Source: Chromatiales bacterium (GTDB lineage: Bacteria; Pseudomonadota; Gammaproteobacteria; Chromatiales; Chromatiaceae). Taken from it: 64,000 nucleotides of DNA. The stretch covers positions 1 through 64,000 of the forward strand of contig JAKSBX010000056.1 of assembly GCA_022360905.1 (NCBI GenBank), in the 5' to 3' direction. How positions within the stretch are numbered: position 1 is the first letter of the stretch; each line of letters starts with the position of its first letter. The translations under genes and the position numbers were made by a program. This document shows, piece by piece, positions 8,751-18,228 of the stretch. The notes beneath the pieces were generated by a model, which was not told the DNA's origin, searched no databases, and saw nothing but the letters and a program-made list of their open reading frames with translations.

Positions 8751-9530
8751 TCACTGCAAAAAGCTGGCTACTGCTTGAGCAAAAGGGACGGGTTGTTCCG
8801 CATAGAGCCAGTGGCCCGCACCGTGGATCATCCTTCTGCGATTATGGGGAAAGTAGTCGTCGATGACCTTGATCGCCTGCGGGTTCACATAGTCCGACAG
8901 TTCACCGTGAATAAACAGGGCATCGCCAGGGAAAGCACTATGTCCAACCTCAGGAAAGTCTGTCAGCAGCGACATGGCTTCGTTCAAGCTCTGCAGATTG
9001 AAGCGCCACCCCCAACGCTCACCCTGTTTTTGCAGATTCTGCAGCAAGTATTGACGAACCCCCGGCTCGGCAACATAGCCGGACAGATGAAGATCAGCCG
9101 CATCACGGCTCTGCAGTTGCTCCAGGGGCATAGTCTGCAGCCCCTTGAATATGGACGCAAAACGGTTCTCGTAGGCGACCGGTGCTATATCCGCCACCAC
9201 CAGCTTCTCTACCCGTTCAGGGTGTGTCAGTGCGGTCAGCATGGCCACTTTACCGCCCATGCTGTGCCCCAACAGTGAGACTGTCTGCAGATCGAGAAAC
9301 TCGCACAGCGCCAGCAGGTCATCAACCATCAGTGGATAGTTCATCTCACTGTAGTGTGGGGATCTGCCATGGTTGCGCAAATCCAGATTGATGATTCTGA
9401 ACTGCTCCTGAAGCAACCGAACTATGCCCATCCAGTTACTGGACGAACCGAACAGTCCGTGGATCAGGCAGAGTACCGGCTTTTGCGGATCACCCAGCTC
9501 TCTGAAGTAGAGCGGCGGAGTATTACTCAT
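8751..9530 (-). CDS. Alpha/beta hydrolase, YbfF-type esterase
   Basis: 259 residues with a complete alpha/beta hydrolase core: oxyanion HGLFGSSSNW near residue 24, LRNHGRSPH near 51, the nucleophile elbow GHSMGG with Ser90, and a catalytic His in GAGHW near 236. The overall pattern follows E. coli YbfF, an esterase of acyl-CoA/short esters with unknown physiological substrate. Its ATG overlaps the stop of the upstream methyltransferase gene (ATGA), so the two are translationally coupled. Confidence 0.88.
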   Translation of the reverse strand: MSNTPPLYFRELGDPQKPVLCLIHGLFGSSSNWMGIVRLLQEQFRIINLDLRNHGRSPHYSEMNYPLMVDDLLALCEFLDLQTVSLLGHSMGGKVAMLTALTHPERVEKLVVADIAPVAYENRFASIFKGLQTMPLEQLQSRDAADLHLSGYVAEPGVRQYLLQNLQKQGERWGWRFNLQSLNEAMSLLTDFPEVGHSAFPGDALFIHGELSDYVNPQAIKVIDDYFPHNRRRMIHGAGHWLYAEQPVPFAQAVASFLQ

Positions 9531-10735
9531 GACTGTGTACCATCCGTTTCATGGGGTGCATAGAGGCACTCCAGCGCATAGAGTTGGCGTAAAGAATCCA
9601 CACCCTGCTGCGGACTGATGGACTCCCCAGTTAGCTGCTGAAGCAGTTGTGAACCGGTAAAACCGCTGCCGATTTCTGACGCCGCCATGAGCAGCCGATG
9701 TGCCAAATCTTGCACGTCAATCGAAAGCTTACGTCCACGCCGCCGCCACTGGCGGTGGCCGGCCTCATCGGTTATCTGTTTTAACTGGGGACTTAAACAC
9801 AACCGATTTGACAGAAGCTGCTCCTCGGTCAAAGGAAGCCGGGGCCGATCCTCTTTTCTCGCCACCACCAGGCTCAGCTTGGGACGGTAGGTAAGGCGCT
9901 CGATCACTTGGTAAGCCACTGAGGGTTCCAGTGCCTGCAGCGGCTCAAACAGCTCCAGATCGTCACTGATGTGTGCTACCGACCAATCATCCGACTCATG
10001 CCAACGAATAAACTTCAATCCGACCCTGTCCAGTAACTGCCATAAACTCTCGATGTCATAACTCTGTTCGTGCACATGCAGACATCGGTCGGCAAACTCT
10101 ACCTCATCCACTGATGACGTACCCTGCCAGCAGTTGCCATGGAACACCCCGCGCTCGGCGATACGGGCCAGGGCTCTGGCCGTCGATTCCCGTTCTGTGT
10201 CTGCGCCACCATCGGCTGAAACAATCTGCAGCGCCTGAAGGAATCGATCCAGAGGTTGCCGACCATAGCGGCCATCGACCATCAGTGACATCACCCCATG
10301 GGGGGCCAGTTGTTGCGTCAGTTGCTGCAGGCCTTTGAGTGGGTCACTCAGATGGTGTATCACCCCATAGGAGAGAATCACATCATAGCCTCGACTCACC
10401 CCTGGCAGAGAGGCCGGGTCGAGCAGATCGGCGAGATGGAAATTGAGGTTGGAGAGGGCCTTGTTACGAGTGTTCGCCGAGGCTTCGTCGATCGCCACCC
10501 GGTTGATATCGATGCCGGTGAACTGATCCTGAGGCTGCAGGGCCGCGGCCGCGGCCAGGTTGATTCCCCGTCCACAACCCGCCTCAAGCAGCTGAAGCTG
10601 CTTGGGCATGCCTTTGGGGCGTTCGATGTAACTCAGCAGCAACCGCCCATGGTAGGCGTCGCAATCGGGCCTGTTACCCGGCGGATAGGGGTAGGCTTCA
10701 TAAAAGGCCCGAACAGCAGCAGTCACCCGGTCCAA
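9527..10735 (-). CDS. Class I SAM-dependent methyltransferase
   Basis: 402 residues. The front half is a methyltransferase: LLEAGCGRGINLAAAA as SAM loop (near residues 49-64), GIDINRVAIDEA, and ILSYGVIHHLSDP. It begins with FYEAYPYPPGNRP, typical of tRNA- or small-molecule methyltransferase-like proteins of this kind. The C-terminal 150 residues are helical with no motif I recognise. It reads leftward behind lpdA (36-base gap) and overlaps the following esterase by ATGA, so lpdA, this gene and the esterase may form one transcript. Substrate unknown. Confidence 0.85.
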   Translation of the reverse strand: MDRVTAAVRAFYEAYPYPPGNRPDCDAYHGRLLLSYIERPKGMPKQLQLLEAGCGRGINLAAAAALQPQDQFTGIDINRVAIDEASANTRNKALSNLNFHLADLLDPASLPGVSRGYDVILSYGVIHHLSDPLKGLQQLTQQLAPHGVMSLMVDGRYGRQPLDRFLQALQIVSADGGADTERESTARALARIAERGVFHGNCWQGTSSVDEVEFADRCLHVHEQSYDIESLWQLLDRVGLKFIRWHESDDWSVAHISDDLELFEPLQALEPSVAYQVIERLTYRPKLSLVVARKEDRPRLPLTEEQLLSNRLCLSPQLKQITDEAGHRQWRRRGRKLSIDVQDLAHRLLMAASEIGSGFTGSQLLQQLTGESISPQQGVDSLRQLYALECLYAPHETDGTQS

Positions 10736-10771
10736 CTTGTCTCACCCTGTGGGGGTCTCAAACAGCCCCGC

Positions 10772-12496
10772 TCAACGCTTTCTCGGCGGCATCAGGTCGG
10801 TGATGCTGCCTTCCGCCATCTCAGCCGCAAAGCAGATGGTTTCGTTGAGGGTCGGATGGGGATGAATAGTCAGGCCGATATCCTCCGCATCGGCACCCAT
10901 CTCCAGTGCCAGTACGGTTTCACCGATCAGCTCCCCGGCATTCGGTCCGGTGATGCCGGCGCCCAGAATCCGCTTCGATTTAGGATCGAACAGCAGCTTG
11001 GTCACCCCTTCATCCCGGCCGATACCGAGAGCCCTGCCACTGGCAGCCCAGGGAAACGCCCCCTTCTCATATTCGATACCCTGTGCCTTGGCTTCCGTCT
11101 CAGTCAGTCCCATCCAGGCCACTTCCGGATCGGTATAGGCAACCGACGGGATGGTCATGGGATCGAAGCTGGATGGCAGACCGGCAATCACTTCGGCAGC
11201 CACTTTCGCCTCATGGGTGGCCTTGTGGGCCAGCATCGGCTGCCCCACGACGTCACCAATGGCATAGATGTTCGGCACATTGGTCCGCATGTGTTGGTCA
11301 ACCGGGATAAAGCCACGCTCATCCACATGGATGCCCGCCGCTTCCGCATTGATCTTTTTACCGTTGGGCACCCGACCCACCGAGACCAGCACCCGATCGT
11401 AGCTTTGTGGCTTGTCCGGCGCCTGTTTGCCCTCGAAGCTGACCTTGAGACCACTCTTCTGCGCCTGAATATCGGTAACCTTGGTCCCCAGCATGATGGC
11501 GTTGTAACGCTTTTTAATCCGTTTCTGCAGTGGACGAACCAGATCCGGGTCACAACCGGGGATCAGATTGTCCTGCAGCTCCACCACATCGATCTTACTG
11601 CCCAGGGTGCTGTAAACCGTGGCCATTTCAAGTCCGATGATGCCGCCGCCCACGACCAGCATGCGCTTTGGAACATCAGCCAGTTCCAGTGCTCCGGTTG
11701 AGTCGATCAGCCTCGGATCGTCATTGGGAAATCCGGGAATCTCGACCGGCGTAGAGCCGCAAGCGATGATGGCATCGGTAAAATCGATCGAGGTGCTACC
11801 CTCAGCGCCGTTCACCGCAATTCGCTTTGGTGACTCGAAGCGCGCCACGCCGTGAACCACCTCGACCTTACGCTGCTTGGCCAATGCCGCGAGACCGCCG
11901 GTGAGTTTCTGTACCACCTTGTCCTTACCGGCGCGCAGCTTGTCCAGATCGATCTTAGGCTTTCCAAAACTGATCCCCATCTCCTCCATTTCAGCCGCCT
12001 CATTGATCACATCAGCAGCATGCAGCAGTGCTTTCGAGGGGATACAGCCAACATTCAGACAGACTCCGCCCAGAGCGTTGTAGCGTTCAATCAGTATCAC
12101 CTTCTTACCCAGGTCCGCCGCCCGGAAAGCCGCCGTATAACCACCAGGCCCTGCCCCAAGCACCACCACATCGGCCTGCTTGTCCGCAGCACCTTTTACC
12201 GCCTCGGAAACCGGCGCCTTGCTGGTTGCCGGCGGTGCTTCCGCCTTCTCCCCGGCGGCCAGTTCCAGTTTCAGAATCGACCCACCCATGGAGATCTTAT
12301 CCCCAACCTTGACCATTAGCTCCTTAACAGTGCCACTGTGCGGGGAGGGTATGTCCATTGTCGCCTTATCACTCTCCAGGGTAATAATGGAATCTTCCGC
12401 ATCGACCCGATCGCCGGGGGATACCAGAATTTCAATGATATCCACCTGCTCGAAATCACCGATATCGGGAAGGGTCACTTCGACAATGCCGCTCAT
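10772..12496 (-). CDS. lpdA: Dihydrolipoyl dehydrogenase with N-terminal lipoyl domain (pyruvate dehydrogenase E3)
   Basis: Reoxidises dihydrolipoamide of the 2-oxoacid dehydrogenase complex, passing electrons through FAD to NAD. Residues 1-80 are a lipoyl domain with the modified lysine K44 in ESDKATM. Then come the FAD loop VLGAGPGGY near 112, the redox disulfide GGVCLNVGCIPSK (C146 and C151), an NAD-binding GGGIIGLE, and the C-terminal HPHPTLNE with the catalytic His. The total of 574 is longer than plain E3 (about 475) because of the lipoyl domain. GAGGAG lies six bases before the ATG. The lipoyl domain is very like that of AceF at 18229-19578. Confidence 0.96.
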   Translation of the reverse strand: MSGIVEVTLPDIGDFEQVDIIEILVSPGDRVDAEDSIITLESDKATMDIPSPHSGTVKELMVKVGDKISMGGSILKLELAAGEKAEAPPATSKAPVSEAVKGAADKQADVVVLGAGPGGYTAAFRAADLGKKVILIERYNALGGVCLNVGCIPSKALLHAADVINEAAEMEEMGISFGKPKIDLDKLRAGKDKVVQKLTGGLAALAKQRKVEVVHGVARFESPKRIAVNGAEGSTSIDFTDAIIACGSTPVEIPGFPNDDPRLIDSTGALELADVPKRMLVVGGGIIGLEMATVYSTLGSKIDVVELQDNLIPGCDPDLVRPLQKRIKKRYNAIMLGTKVTDIQAQKSGLKVSFEGKQAPDKPQSYDRVLVSVGRVPNGKKINAEAAGIHVDERGFIPVDQHMRTNVPNIYAIGDVVGQPMLAHKATHEAKVAAEVIAGLPSSFDPMTIPSVAYTDPEVAWMGLTETEAKAQGIEYEKGAFPWAASGRALGIGRDEGVTKLLFDPKSKRILGAGITGPNAGELIGETVLALEMGADAEDIGLTIHPHPTLNETICFAAEMAEGSITDLMPPRKR

Positions 12497-12845
12497 GTAG
12501 GCTCCTCACAGTATTAGTTTTCTTAAATATGCTTGTATGCAATAGGCATCGATCAACACGCGGGAGATTCGATATTGAACACAGGCTGGTGTATTTACTA
12601 ACACTTTATAGCATTTCTGCCGCTGAGAACGAACAATCAGGTAAAGAAAAAGCCATCAACCCGGCTCTGAACCGGATTTGCCAGCAATACCCCACTCTGC
12701 CACTTCTACTGCAGAGTGGGGTTTATACGTTACCGGTAGCCACGCGATTCAAAGACAAGGTTTCAAGTTACCCTTGATCAAAACGCGGCTTGTTGAGGAT
12801 GGTTGGATATTATTCTAACAGTCAGGGGCGATAACCCGGCGACCT
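12497..12845. other. Intergenic stretch with two hairpins
   Basis: No convincing gene; an 82-codon rightward frame at 12529-12777 runs through a hairpin and has no domain. Two stem-loops (12658-12678 and 12690-12721) lie here, between the lipoprotein gene and lpdA. Confidence 0.5.
12658..12721 (-). terminator. Probable terminator hairpins after the small lipoprotein gene
   Basis: Read leftward, an 11-bp perfect stem (CCCCACTCTGC / GCAGAGTGGGG, 10-base loop) at 12690-12721 is followed by a second stem at 12658-12678 (AACCCGG / CCGGATT) and then a T-rich run. The first stem is also followed by TTTAT on the plus strand, so it may work both ways. Confidence 0.45.
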
Positions 12846-13088
12846 TTACTGTTTCTCAGGTGTTTGCTGGGTCGTGCTGTCTGCAGCTTGGTTGGCAGCA
12901 TCCGTACCGGCTTCAAAGGCAGCCTGGTCGCCCTGCTCCATACCCTGGCCGGTGACTGCTGGCTCAGCCGGCTCGGTCATAGGCGCTGTGGTATCGGAGA
13001 GCGTACCGCTATCCGGGTTGCTTGAGTCACTGCAGGCCGCCAGTGACAGGGTCAGACTTATCAAAGTAACAGTAGTCAGTTTTTTCAC
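12846..13088 (-). CDS. Small lipoprotein of unknown function
   Basis: 80 residues starting at a GTG with GAGGGA eight bases upstream. The signal ends in the lipobox LAAC (Cys19), giving an acylated, otherwise unstructured mature chain rich in Asp, Thr, Ala, Glu and Gln. No domain is recognisable. Short acidic lipoproteins of this type are common and may be entericidin-like or spacer proteins, but nothing here shows which. Confidence 0.65.
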   Translation of the reverse strand: MKKLTTVTLISLTLSLAACSDSSNPDSGTLSDTTAPMTEPAEPAVTGQGMEQGDQAAFEAGTDAANQAADSTTQQTPEKQ

Positions 13089-13613
13089 GATTCAATCCCT
13101 CAATGTTGCATATTTGTCCTAGTAAAATGCTTCGTGTGGTGTAACTTCCGCTAAAGCAAGCGGCAACCACTTGTCCAGTCGGCTGACAGACTTGAAAGTT
13201 GTTTGACCCAACGATCTTGATCAGAACAGCCTCGATCCGTTTCACCACTGGATCTTCCTTCAGCAGCGGTTTTATATAACCAATTGACGATTGAGGTTGT
13301 GACAGGGGCACCGATATTGACCAAAAAACAGCGTGCAATTATTAAGGGCTGATTGGCAGTTACGCTCCAATTCTGCTGGAGAAGTTGGGGCACCTTAAGA
13401 GATTAACCGCCAATGAACGCTAATCACCGCAAAATGCCGCGAATAACTTTTATATTGCAGCCTCAATTTGCGTAGATTCGTGGTGATTAGCGTTTATTCG
13501 CGGCTTATTCTCTAAAGTAAGTGCCATCCGGCCCTAGGCTGGCCAGGGTCCGGCACTCGACATCGGGCTTGGTCATTATCGAATGATGTTCAGCAGGCTA
13601 GGGCCTGTTAACA
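13089..13613. other. Intergenic stretch with an inverted repeat pair and an element end
   Basis: Overlapping leftward frames at 13027-13338 and 13151-13393 have no domain or ribosome site. The supported contents are the repeat pair at 13404-13506 and the GGGCCTGTTAACAC end at 13601-13614, which abuts the stop codon of the sensor gene. Confidence 0.55.
13404..13506. repeat. Inverted pair of dispersed-repeat variants
   Basis: Arms 13404-13428 and about 13480-13506 share, in opposite orientation, a core AACGCTAATCACC flanked by CCGC and GAATAA-type blocks, and relate to the AACGC/GAATAAACGC family seen at the window start and at 54 kb. They could fold into one large stem. Confidence 0.7.
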
Positions 13614-13614
13614 C
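13601..13614 (+). repeat. Solitary copy of the transposon-like end
   Basis: GGGCCTGTTAACAC, identical for 14 bases to the ends of the 5962-7538 cassette, preceded by CTA. No partner end was found nearby. Confidence 0.6.
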
Positions 13615-16600
13615 TAAGTGGTGCCTGTCTCCAGGACATCGGCACTCAGCCAATGATTCAGCTCTTTCGCTGACATGGGTTTGGCGTAGTAGAATCCCTG
13701 CAGGTTCTCGCAGCCTGTCTCAACCAAAAACTCAGCCTGCTCACTGGTTTCAACTCCTTCGGCAATCAGGGATAAATTGAGACTCTGCGCCATCGCAACG
13801 ATGGTTCGTACCAGGGTTACATCTTCAATGTCGTCCGGGAGATCGTTGACAAATGAACGATCGATTTTCATCGTATCAACCGGGAACCGTTTCAGGTAGC
13901 TGAGCGATGAATAGCCGGTTCCAAAATCATCCACAGAGAGTGAAACACCCAGCGCCTTGAAGTCAGACAGCCAGGCCATGGCCTCATCGGTATCCCGCAT
14001 CAACAGGCTCTCTGTGATCTCCAGGGTAATAAAATCCGACGAGAGACCGGTCTCCATCAAAACACTCTTCAGAAAGCCGGCCTCAAGACCGAGTTCCCGT
14101 TGTCGGCTTGACAGATTCACCGCCAGTTTCAAATCACTGAAACCGGCATTGTGCCACTTTTTCAACTGTTGACATGACTTCTTCAATACCCACTCTCCGA
14201 TGGGACCGATCTGTCCGCTGTCTTCTGCTACCGGAATGAAGATTGCCGGAGAGACCATACCCCGATAGGGATGATGCCAGCGTAACAAAGCCTCAACGCT
14301 CACCACCTTATTCAGTGACGGATTGATAACCGGCTGATAATAGATTTCCAGTTCGTCACGCTTGATCGCCTGGCGCAGATCCAGTTCCAGCTGTCGGCGT
14401 TCAAGGGTATGTTGTTGCATCGATGCGGTAAAGAATTGATAGGTATTCCTACCCCGTTCCTTGGCCTGGTACATCGCCATGTCTGCATTTCGCAGCAGCG
14501 AGTCGGCATTTACCGCATCATCCGGGTAGACCGTGATGCCGATGCTGGCTCCAATATAGATCTCACGTCCATACAGAGAAAAAACACGGGTAATATGATC
14601 GATGATATTGGTTGCCACATTTGCCACAGAATCCATCTCTGTAACATCCTGCAACAGGATAATGAACTCATCCCCACCGAATCTGGCTACCGTATCCGAT
14701 TCACGCAGGCAGGCCCTGATCCGAGCTGACACCAGTTGCAGTAACTCATCCCCCACAACATGGCCAAAAGTATCGTTCACCACTTTGAAGTGATCGAGAT
14801 CGACAAACAACACGGCCAGCATCCAGTTTTCACGATGGGCAGCAGCAATGGCCTGATTCAACCGGTCGGATAACAGTGAACGGTTGGGCAGTCCGGTCAA
14901 TGCGTCATAATTGGCCTGATAGCGGATCTGCTCTTCGTTCTCTTTATGCTTGGTAATATCGGAAAACACGGCAACAAACTCTTTTGCGATGCCATGCTCA
15001 CCCTTGATTGCAGAGATCGACAGCCATTCAGGAAATACACTGCCATCTTTACGCCGGTTCCAGATCTCACCCGACCAATAGCCTTTATTCAGCACGGATT
15101 CCCATAACTCTTCATAGAAGGATTTGCTGTGGCGACCGGAACTGAGAATATTGGGCGTACGCCCCAGAACCTCTTCCTGACTGTAGCCGGTAATTCTTGT
15201 AAAGGCAGGATTGACCGTTTTAATCCTGTTCTCCTCATCCGTCACCATGATGCCTTCCGCAGTGGTGTCAAACACGGTGGCATTCATTCTTAACTGGTCT
15301 TCTGCACGCTTCTGCGCCGTGATGTCCTCTTTGACTGCGATGAAGTTGGTAATATTGCCTCGTTCATCCCGCAGCGGTGAAATCGACGCAGACTCCCAAT
15401 AAATGGTGCCGTCTTTCCGCTTGTTGTGGAACATACCACGCCACTCTTTACCAGCAAGCAGGCTGCTCCACATATCTTGATATTCCTGCTTGGTCTTGTC
15501 ACCACTCTTGAGAAATCTTGGGTTTTCCCCTACGGCTTCCGCGGCTGTGTAGCCCGATACCTTTTCAAACCTCGGATTCACATACTCAATGATGCCTTCC
15601 GTATTGGTAATCACCACGGACGCAGGACTCTGTTCAAGTACTCTGCCCAACTTACGCAAATCCGCTTCAGCCCGTTTGGACTCTGTGATGTCACTTCTGA
15701 CACAGACCAACCCACCCTCTGTGGTGTGGTTGTTACTGCTGAGATACCAGGCACCACTATCCAGTTTTTCCAGATATTGCCCTTGGGGCAGGAGATCGAG
15801 AATTGCGTCGCCCTCAAGGTTCAGATTCTTCACCCGGCTACCGGTCACTGCCTGCAGCTCTTTCAGAGTGAGCGCTTCCATATCTCTCTCTTTAAGCCAG
15901 GGATAGAAATCCCCGAAACGCTGATTGAACAACACCAGGCGACCTTCGGCATCGAACAGGGCGAACGCCTCGGACAGGTTGTTGACCGCATCATGTAGAC
16001 GATACCAGGAGCGATTCACCTCCTGATGGGCATTATGTAAACTCCTGATCAGTTGCCATAAACCGAGCAGCAGAATGAATACCACCACCGTCAGCAACAT
16101 GATCAGCTGTCGTTTTGTACTGGTCTCTGCAATCCGGTTCGCTTCATGTCTGGCATGAATTGCTTCGAAGCTGTCTTGACTTGGGATGTCCAGGTAGCGT
16201 CGTTTCAATAAATCCAGTTTTGCCAGACCATGCAGATCGGAATCGATGTGGAACAGGACCTGATCCATTAGCGACTGGCTCTCTGCATCGTCTATCTCAT
16301 GCTGCTTAATCTGTTCCAGCTTGATTTTGACATCGCTGAACTGTGAATCCGCTGAGAACAGATGGTAGGTATAGAGCTGGTTGATCAGCACCAAAATCTC
16401 TTCATAGAGTCTCGGCTCATTACTCCTCAACTCCTCTGCGATGATGGGAAGATAGTGAATGCCGTTTCTCACCAAAGCCGCCTGAAACTTGATTTTTTCC
16501 AGCAGGAAGAGCTTTTCATCCATCCCCTGCCAATAGGTAGAAAAAAGATCCCTGAGTTGCTGATCATGCTCTTTGACCAGCAGGTCGATCTTAGTTTTCA

Positions 16601-16847
16601 TCTCACGCAGATTGTTGGTGGTATTCACCAGCGGATCGTACTGGACCATCAGAAACGAGGAGATTCTCAGCATATCCCGATCGAGGCGAGCATCCAGCTG
16701 CTTCAATTGCAGCATGTTGTGCGAGATCTCTGCATACTCACTGGACTCATCATCCCAGAACAGCCCAAGCAACAAGGCAAATACCAGGCTCAAGCCGATC
16801 AGCAATGCGCCACGTTTGGTGCCAATTGATTTAAGAAACAGAATCAT
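13614..16847 (-). CDS. Membrane-bound multi-PAS sensor with GGDEF and EAL domains
   Basis: Makes or degrades cyclic di-GMP in response to a signal. In order over 1077 residues: membrane helix about 13-31; helical periplasmic sensor about 32-245; membrane helix about 247-267; three PAS domains near 280-390, 400-515 and 520-635; GGDEF about 645-805; EAL about 820-1075. Catalytic GGDEF is intact (724-728), with an RxxD inhibitory site (RESD, 715-718) five residues ahead. EAL looks complete: VEALLRW near 851, LEITES, DDFGTGYSS and KIDRSFV. Both activities are possible; which dominates cannot be told. Its ATG overlaps the stop of the upstream peroxidase gene (ATGA). Confidence 0.95.
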   Translation of the reverse strand: MILFLKSIGTKRGALLIGLSLVFALLLGLFWDDESSEYAEISHNMLQLKQLDARLDRDMLRISSFLMVQYDPLVNTTNNLREMKTKIDLLVKEHDQQLRDLFSTYWQGMDEKLFLLEKIKFQAALVRNGIHYLPIIAEELRSNEPRLYEEILVLINQLYTYHLFSADSQFSDVKIKLEQIKQHEIDDAESQSLMDQVLFHIDSDLHGLAKLDLLKRRYLDIPSQDSFEAIHARHEANRIAETSTKRQLIMLLTVVVFILLLGLWQLIRSLHNAHQEVNRSWYRLHDAVNNLSEAFALFDAEGRLVLFNQRFGDFYPWLKERDMEALTLKELQAVTGSRVKNLNLEGDAILDLLPQGQYLEKLDSGAWYLSSNNHTTEGGLVCVRSDITESKRAEADLRKLGRVLEQSPASVVITNTEGIIEYVNPRFEKVSGYTAAEAVGENPRFLKSGDKTKQEYQDMWSSLLAGKEWRGMFHNKRKDGTIYWESASISPLRDERGNITNFIAVKEDITAQKRAEDQLRMNATVFDTTAEGIMVTDEENRIKTVNPAFTRITGYSQEEVLGRTPNILSSGRHSKSFYEELWESVLNKGYWSGEIWNRRKDGSVFPEWLSISAIKGEHGIAKEFVAVFSDITKHKENEEQIRYQANYDALTGLPNRSLLSDRLNQAIAAAHRENWMLAVLFVDLDHFKVVNDTFGHVVGDELLQLVSARIRACLRESDTVARFGGDEFIILLQDVTEMDSVANVATNIIDHITRVFSLYGREIYIGASIGITVYPDDAVNADSLLRNADMAMYQAKERGRNTYQFFTASMQQHTLERRQLELDLRQAIKRDELEIYYQPVINPSLNKVVSVEALLRWHHPYRGMVSPAIFIPVAEDSGQIGPIGEWVLKKSCQQLKKWHNAGFSDLKLAVNLSSRQRELGLEAGFLKSVLMETGLSSDFITLEITESLLMRDTDEAMAWLSDFKALGVSLSVDDFGTGYSSLSYLKRFPVDTMKIDRSFVNDLPDDIEDVTLVRTIVAMAQSLNLSLIAEGVETSEQAEFLVETGCENLQGFYYAKPMSAKELNHWLSADVLETGTT

Positions 16848-17824
16848 GGCTTAAATCGATTATGCTCCCCAACCAGGGTGTGCAGAAAAGCGATGATATC
16901 CCGAATATCGTCATCCGGGATTTCACGACCCAACTGATAACGCCCCATTACCCGTATCGCCTCATCCAGATTCTCGACAGAACCGTCATGAAAGTAGGGG
17001 GAGTTGATTGCTGCAAGGCGCAGACTGGGTACTTTGAAATAGTGCTTGTCATCCTCGTGCCCAGTCACGTTGTAACGGCCATAGTCAGCCTGGGTTATTT
17101 CACTGTTTCTGTCCTTGAAGTAGTCACCCTTGGCCCCCATATAGGAGTACATATTGCCGCCCACATTGGCCCCTTGGTGACAGCTGATACAGCCGTAACT
17201 TTTGAACAGGCGGTAGCCACGCAGTTCCCTCTCGTTCAGGATCTGTTCTCCTGTCAACCAGCGATCGAAGCGGGAGTTCACGGTCACCAGTGTCTGCTCG
17301 AATGCGGCAATCGCTATCGCAATGTTCTTACCGGTGATGCCGTCGCTGAATAACTGACCAAAAGCCTCAACCATGGCAGCATCGCGACTCAGTTTGGAGA
17401 TCACTTCAGGCCAAGAAGAGTTCATCTCAACCGGATTATGTACAGGCCCCTCCGCCTGAATCACGAGATTGTCCGCCCGTCCATCCCAAAACTGAGCAAG
17501 ATTGAAACTGCTGTTGTAGACGGTTGGTGCCTTGATTCCGCCCATGACACCACCAACCCCGGTGGATCGTGGCTTTCGATCAGTACCACCGCTAGAGAGC
17601 AGATGACAACTGGCACAGCTCAGGGAGTTGTCCCGTGAAAGTCGCCGATCGTGAAATAGCTGGTCCCCCAGCGCAATCAGTTTCGGATTGCTATCCAATG
17701 GTAGATTAAGGGGTAAAATGGGCTCATTCTTTATCTCAGCAGCCCAAAGAGATGGCACATAAGATAGAAAAAATAGCAGTAAAAACAGTTTCTTATGCAT
17801 AGCTGCCAGATACCGAACCTTCAT
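16844..17824 (-). CDS. Di-haem cytochrome c peroxidase / MauG family protein
   Basis: Periplasmic enzyme that reduces hydrogen peroxide with electrons from cytochrome c, or a related MauG-type oxidase. The start at ATG 17824 has AGAAG eight bases upstream; an ATG at 17800 is an alternative that still leaves a full signal peptide ending SLWA. Two covalent haem sites are present, CASCH and CISCH, with GDQLFHDRRLS before the first and the family blocks FWDGRADNL, NPVEM and PSLRLAAINSPYFHDG. Length of about 326 residues is normal. It precedes and is coupled to the GGDEF-EAL gene, suggesting shared expression. Confidence 0.93.
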   Translation of the reverse strand: MKVRYLAAMHKKLFLLLFFLSYVPSLWAAEIKNEPILPLNLPLDSNPKLIALGDQLFHDRRLSRDNSLSCASCHLLSSGGTDRKPRSTGVGGVMGGIKAPTVYNSSFNLAQFWDGRADNLVIQAEGPVHNPVEMNSSWPEVISKLSRDAAMVEAFGQLFSDGITGKNIAIAIAAFEQTLVTVNSRFDRWLTGEQILNERELRGYRLFKSYGCISCHQGANVGGNMYSYMGAKGDYFKDRNSEITQADYGRYNVTGHEDDKHYFKVPSLRLAAINSPYFHDGSVENLDEAIRVMGRYQLGREIPDDDIRDIIAFLHTLVGEHNRFKP

Positions 17825-18228
17825 TAGCAAGCTTCTGCGGCACAACCACAGCCTCTAACTCAAGTTCGATCTATTTCAGTTATTTAAAGTCCTAATTCAA
17901 GCCAACCCTTAATCCCTTATCGGACAAGCCTAAGATTACTTTAAAGCGTATGGAATTGCTTTCCTTCAGAAAACTGGAGATTCCACGAGTTGAAGTGACA
18001 CAGGCTGCGTTCCTGCACCTATCGAGCAACTGCATCTGCAGATTACTGCTGAACATGCCGACAACTGAGCCGATGAGAGTCCGTTCGAAAGGAAACTCTG
18101 ATAATTAAAGTTTAGATGTCATATAGCCATACAACAAGCCACAACTTGTTAATACTTATAAGGATTCAGAATTTAATTTATAAACTCTTCAGGGCTGCTA
18201 TGCGATAAAAACAGACCTCAACAGCCGC
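17825..18228. other. Intergenic stretch without a recognised feature
   Basis: About 400 bases between aceF and the peroxidase gene. I see no open frame of weight, no strong terminator and no member of the dispersed repeat family. A small dyad AGAGT / ACTCT lies near 18068-18100. It presumably holds the promoter of the peroxidase-sensor pair. Confidence 0.5.

Noticed and set aside
10668..10680. GGGCCTGTTACCC resembling the transposon-like end
   Set aside because: It lies inside a well-supported methyltransferase coding sequence and departs from the end after ten bases; probably chance.
10298..11701. 467-codon rightward frame opposite the methyltransferase and lpdA genes
   Set aside because: It is antisense to two clearly conserved proteins and shows no family pattern; a shadow of codon bias.
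12529..12777. 82-codon rightward frame between lpdA and the lipoprotein gene
   Set aside because: It contains an 11-bp perfect hairpin and has no domain or ribosome site.
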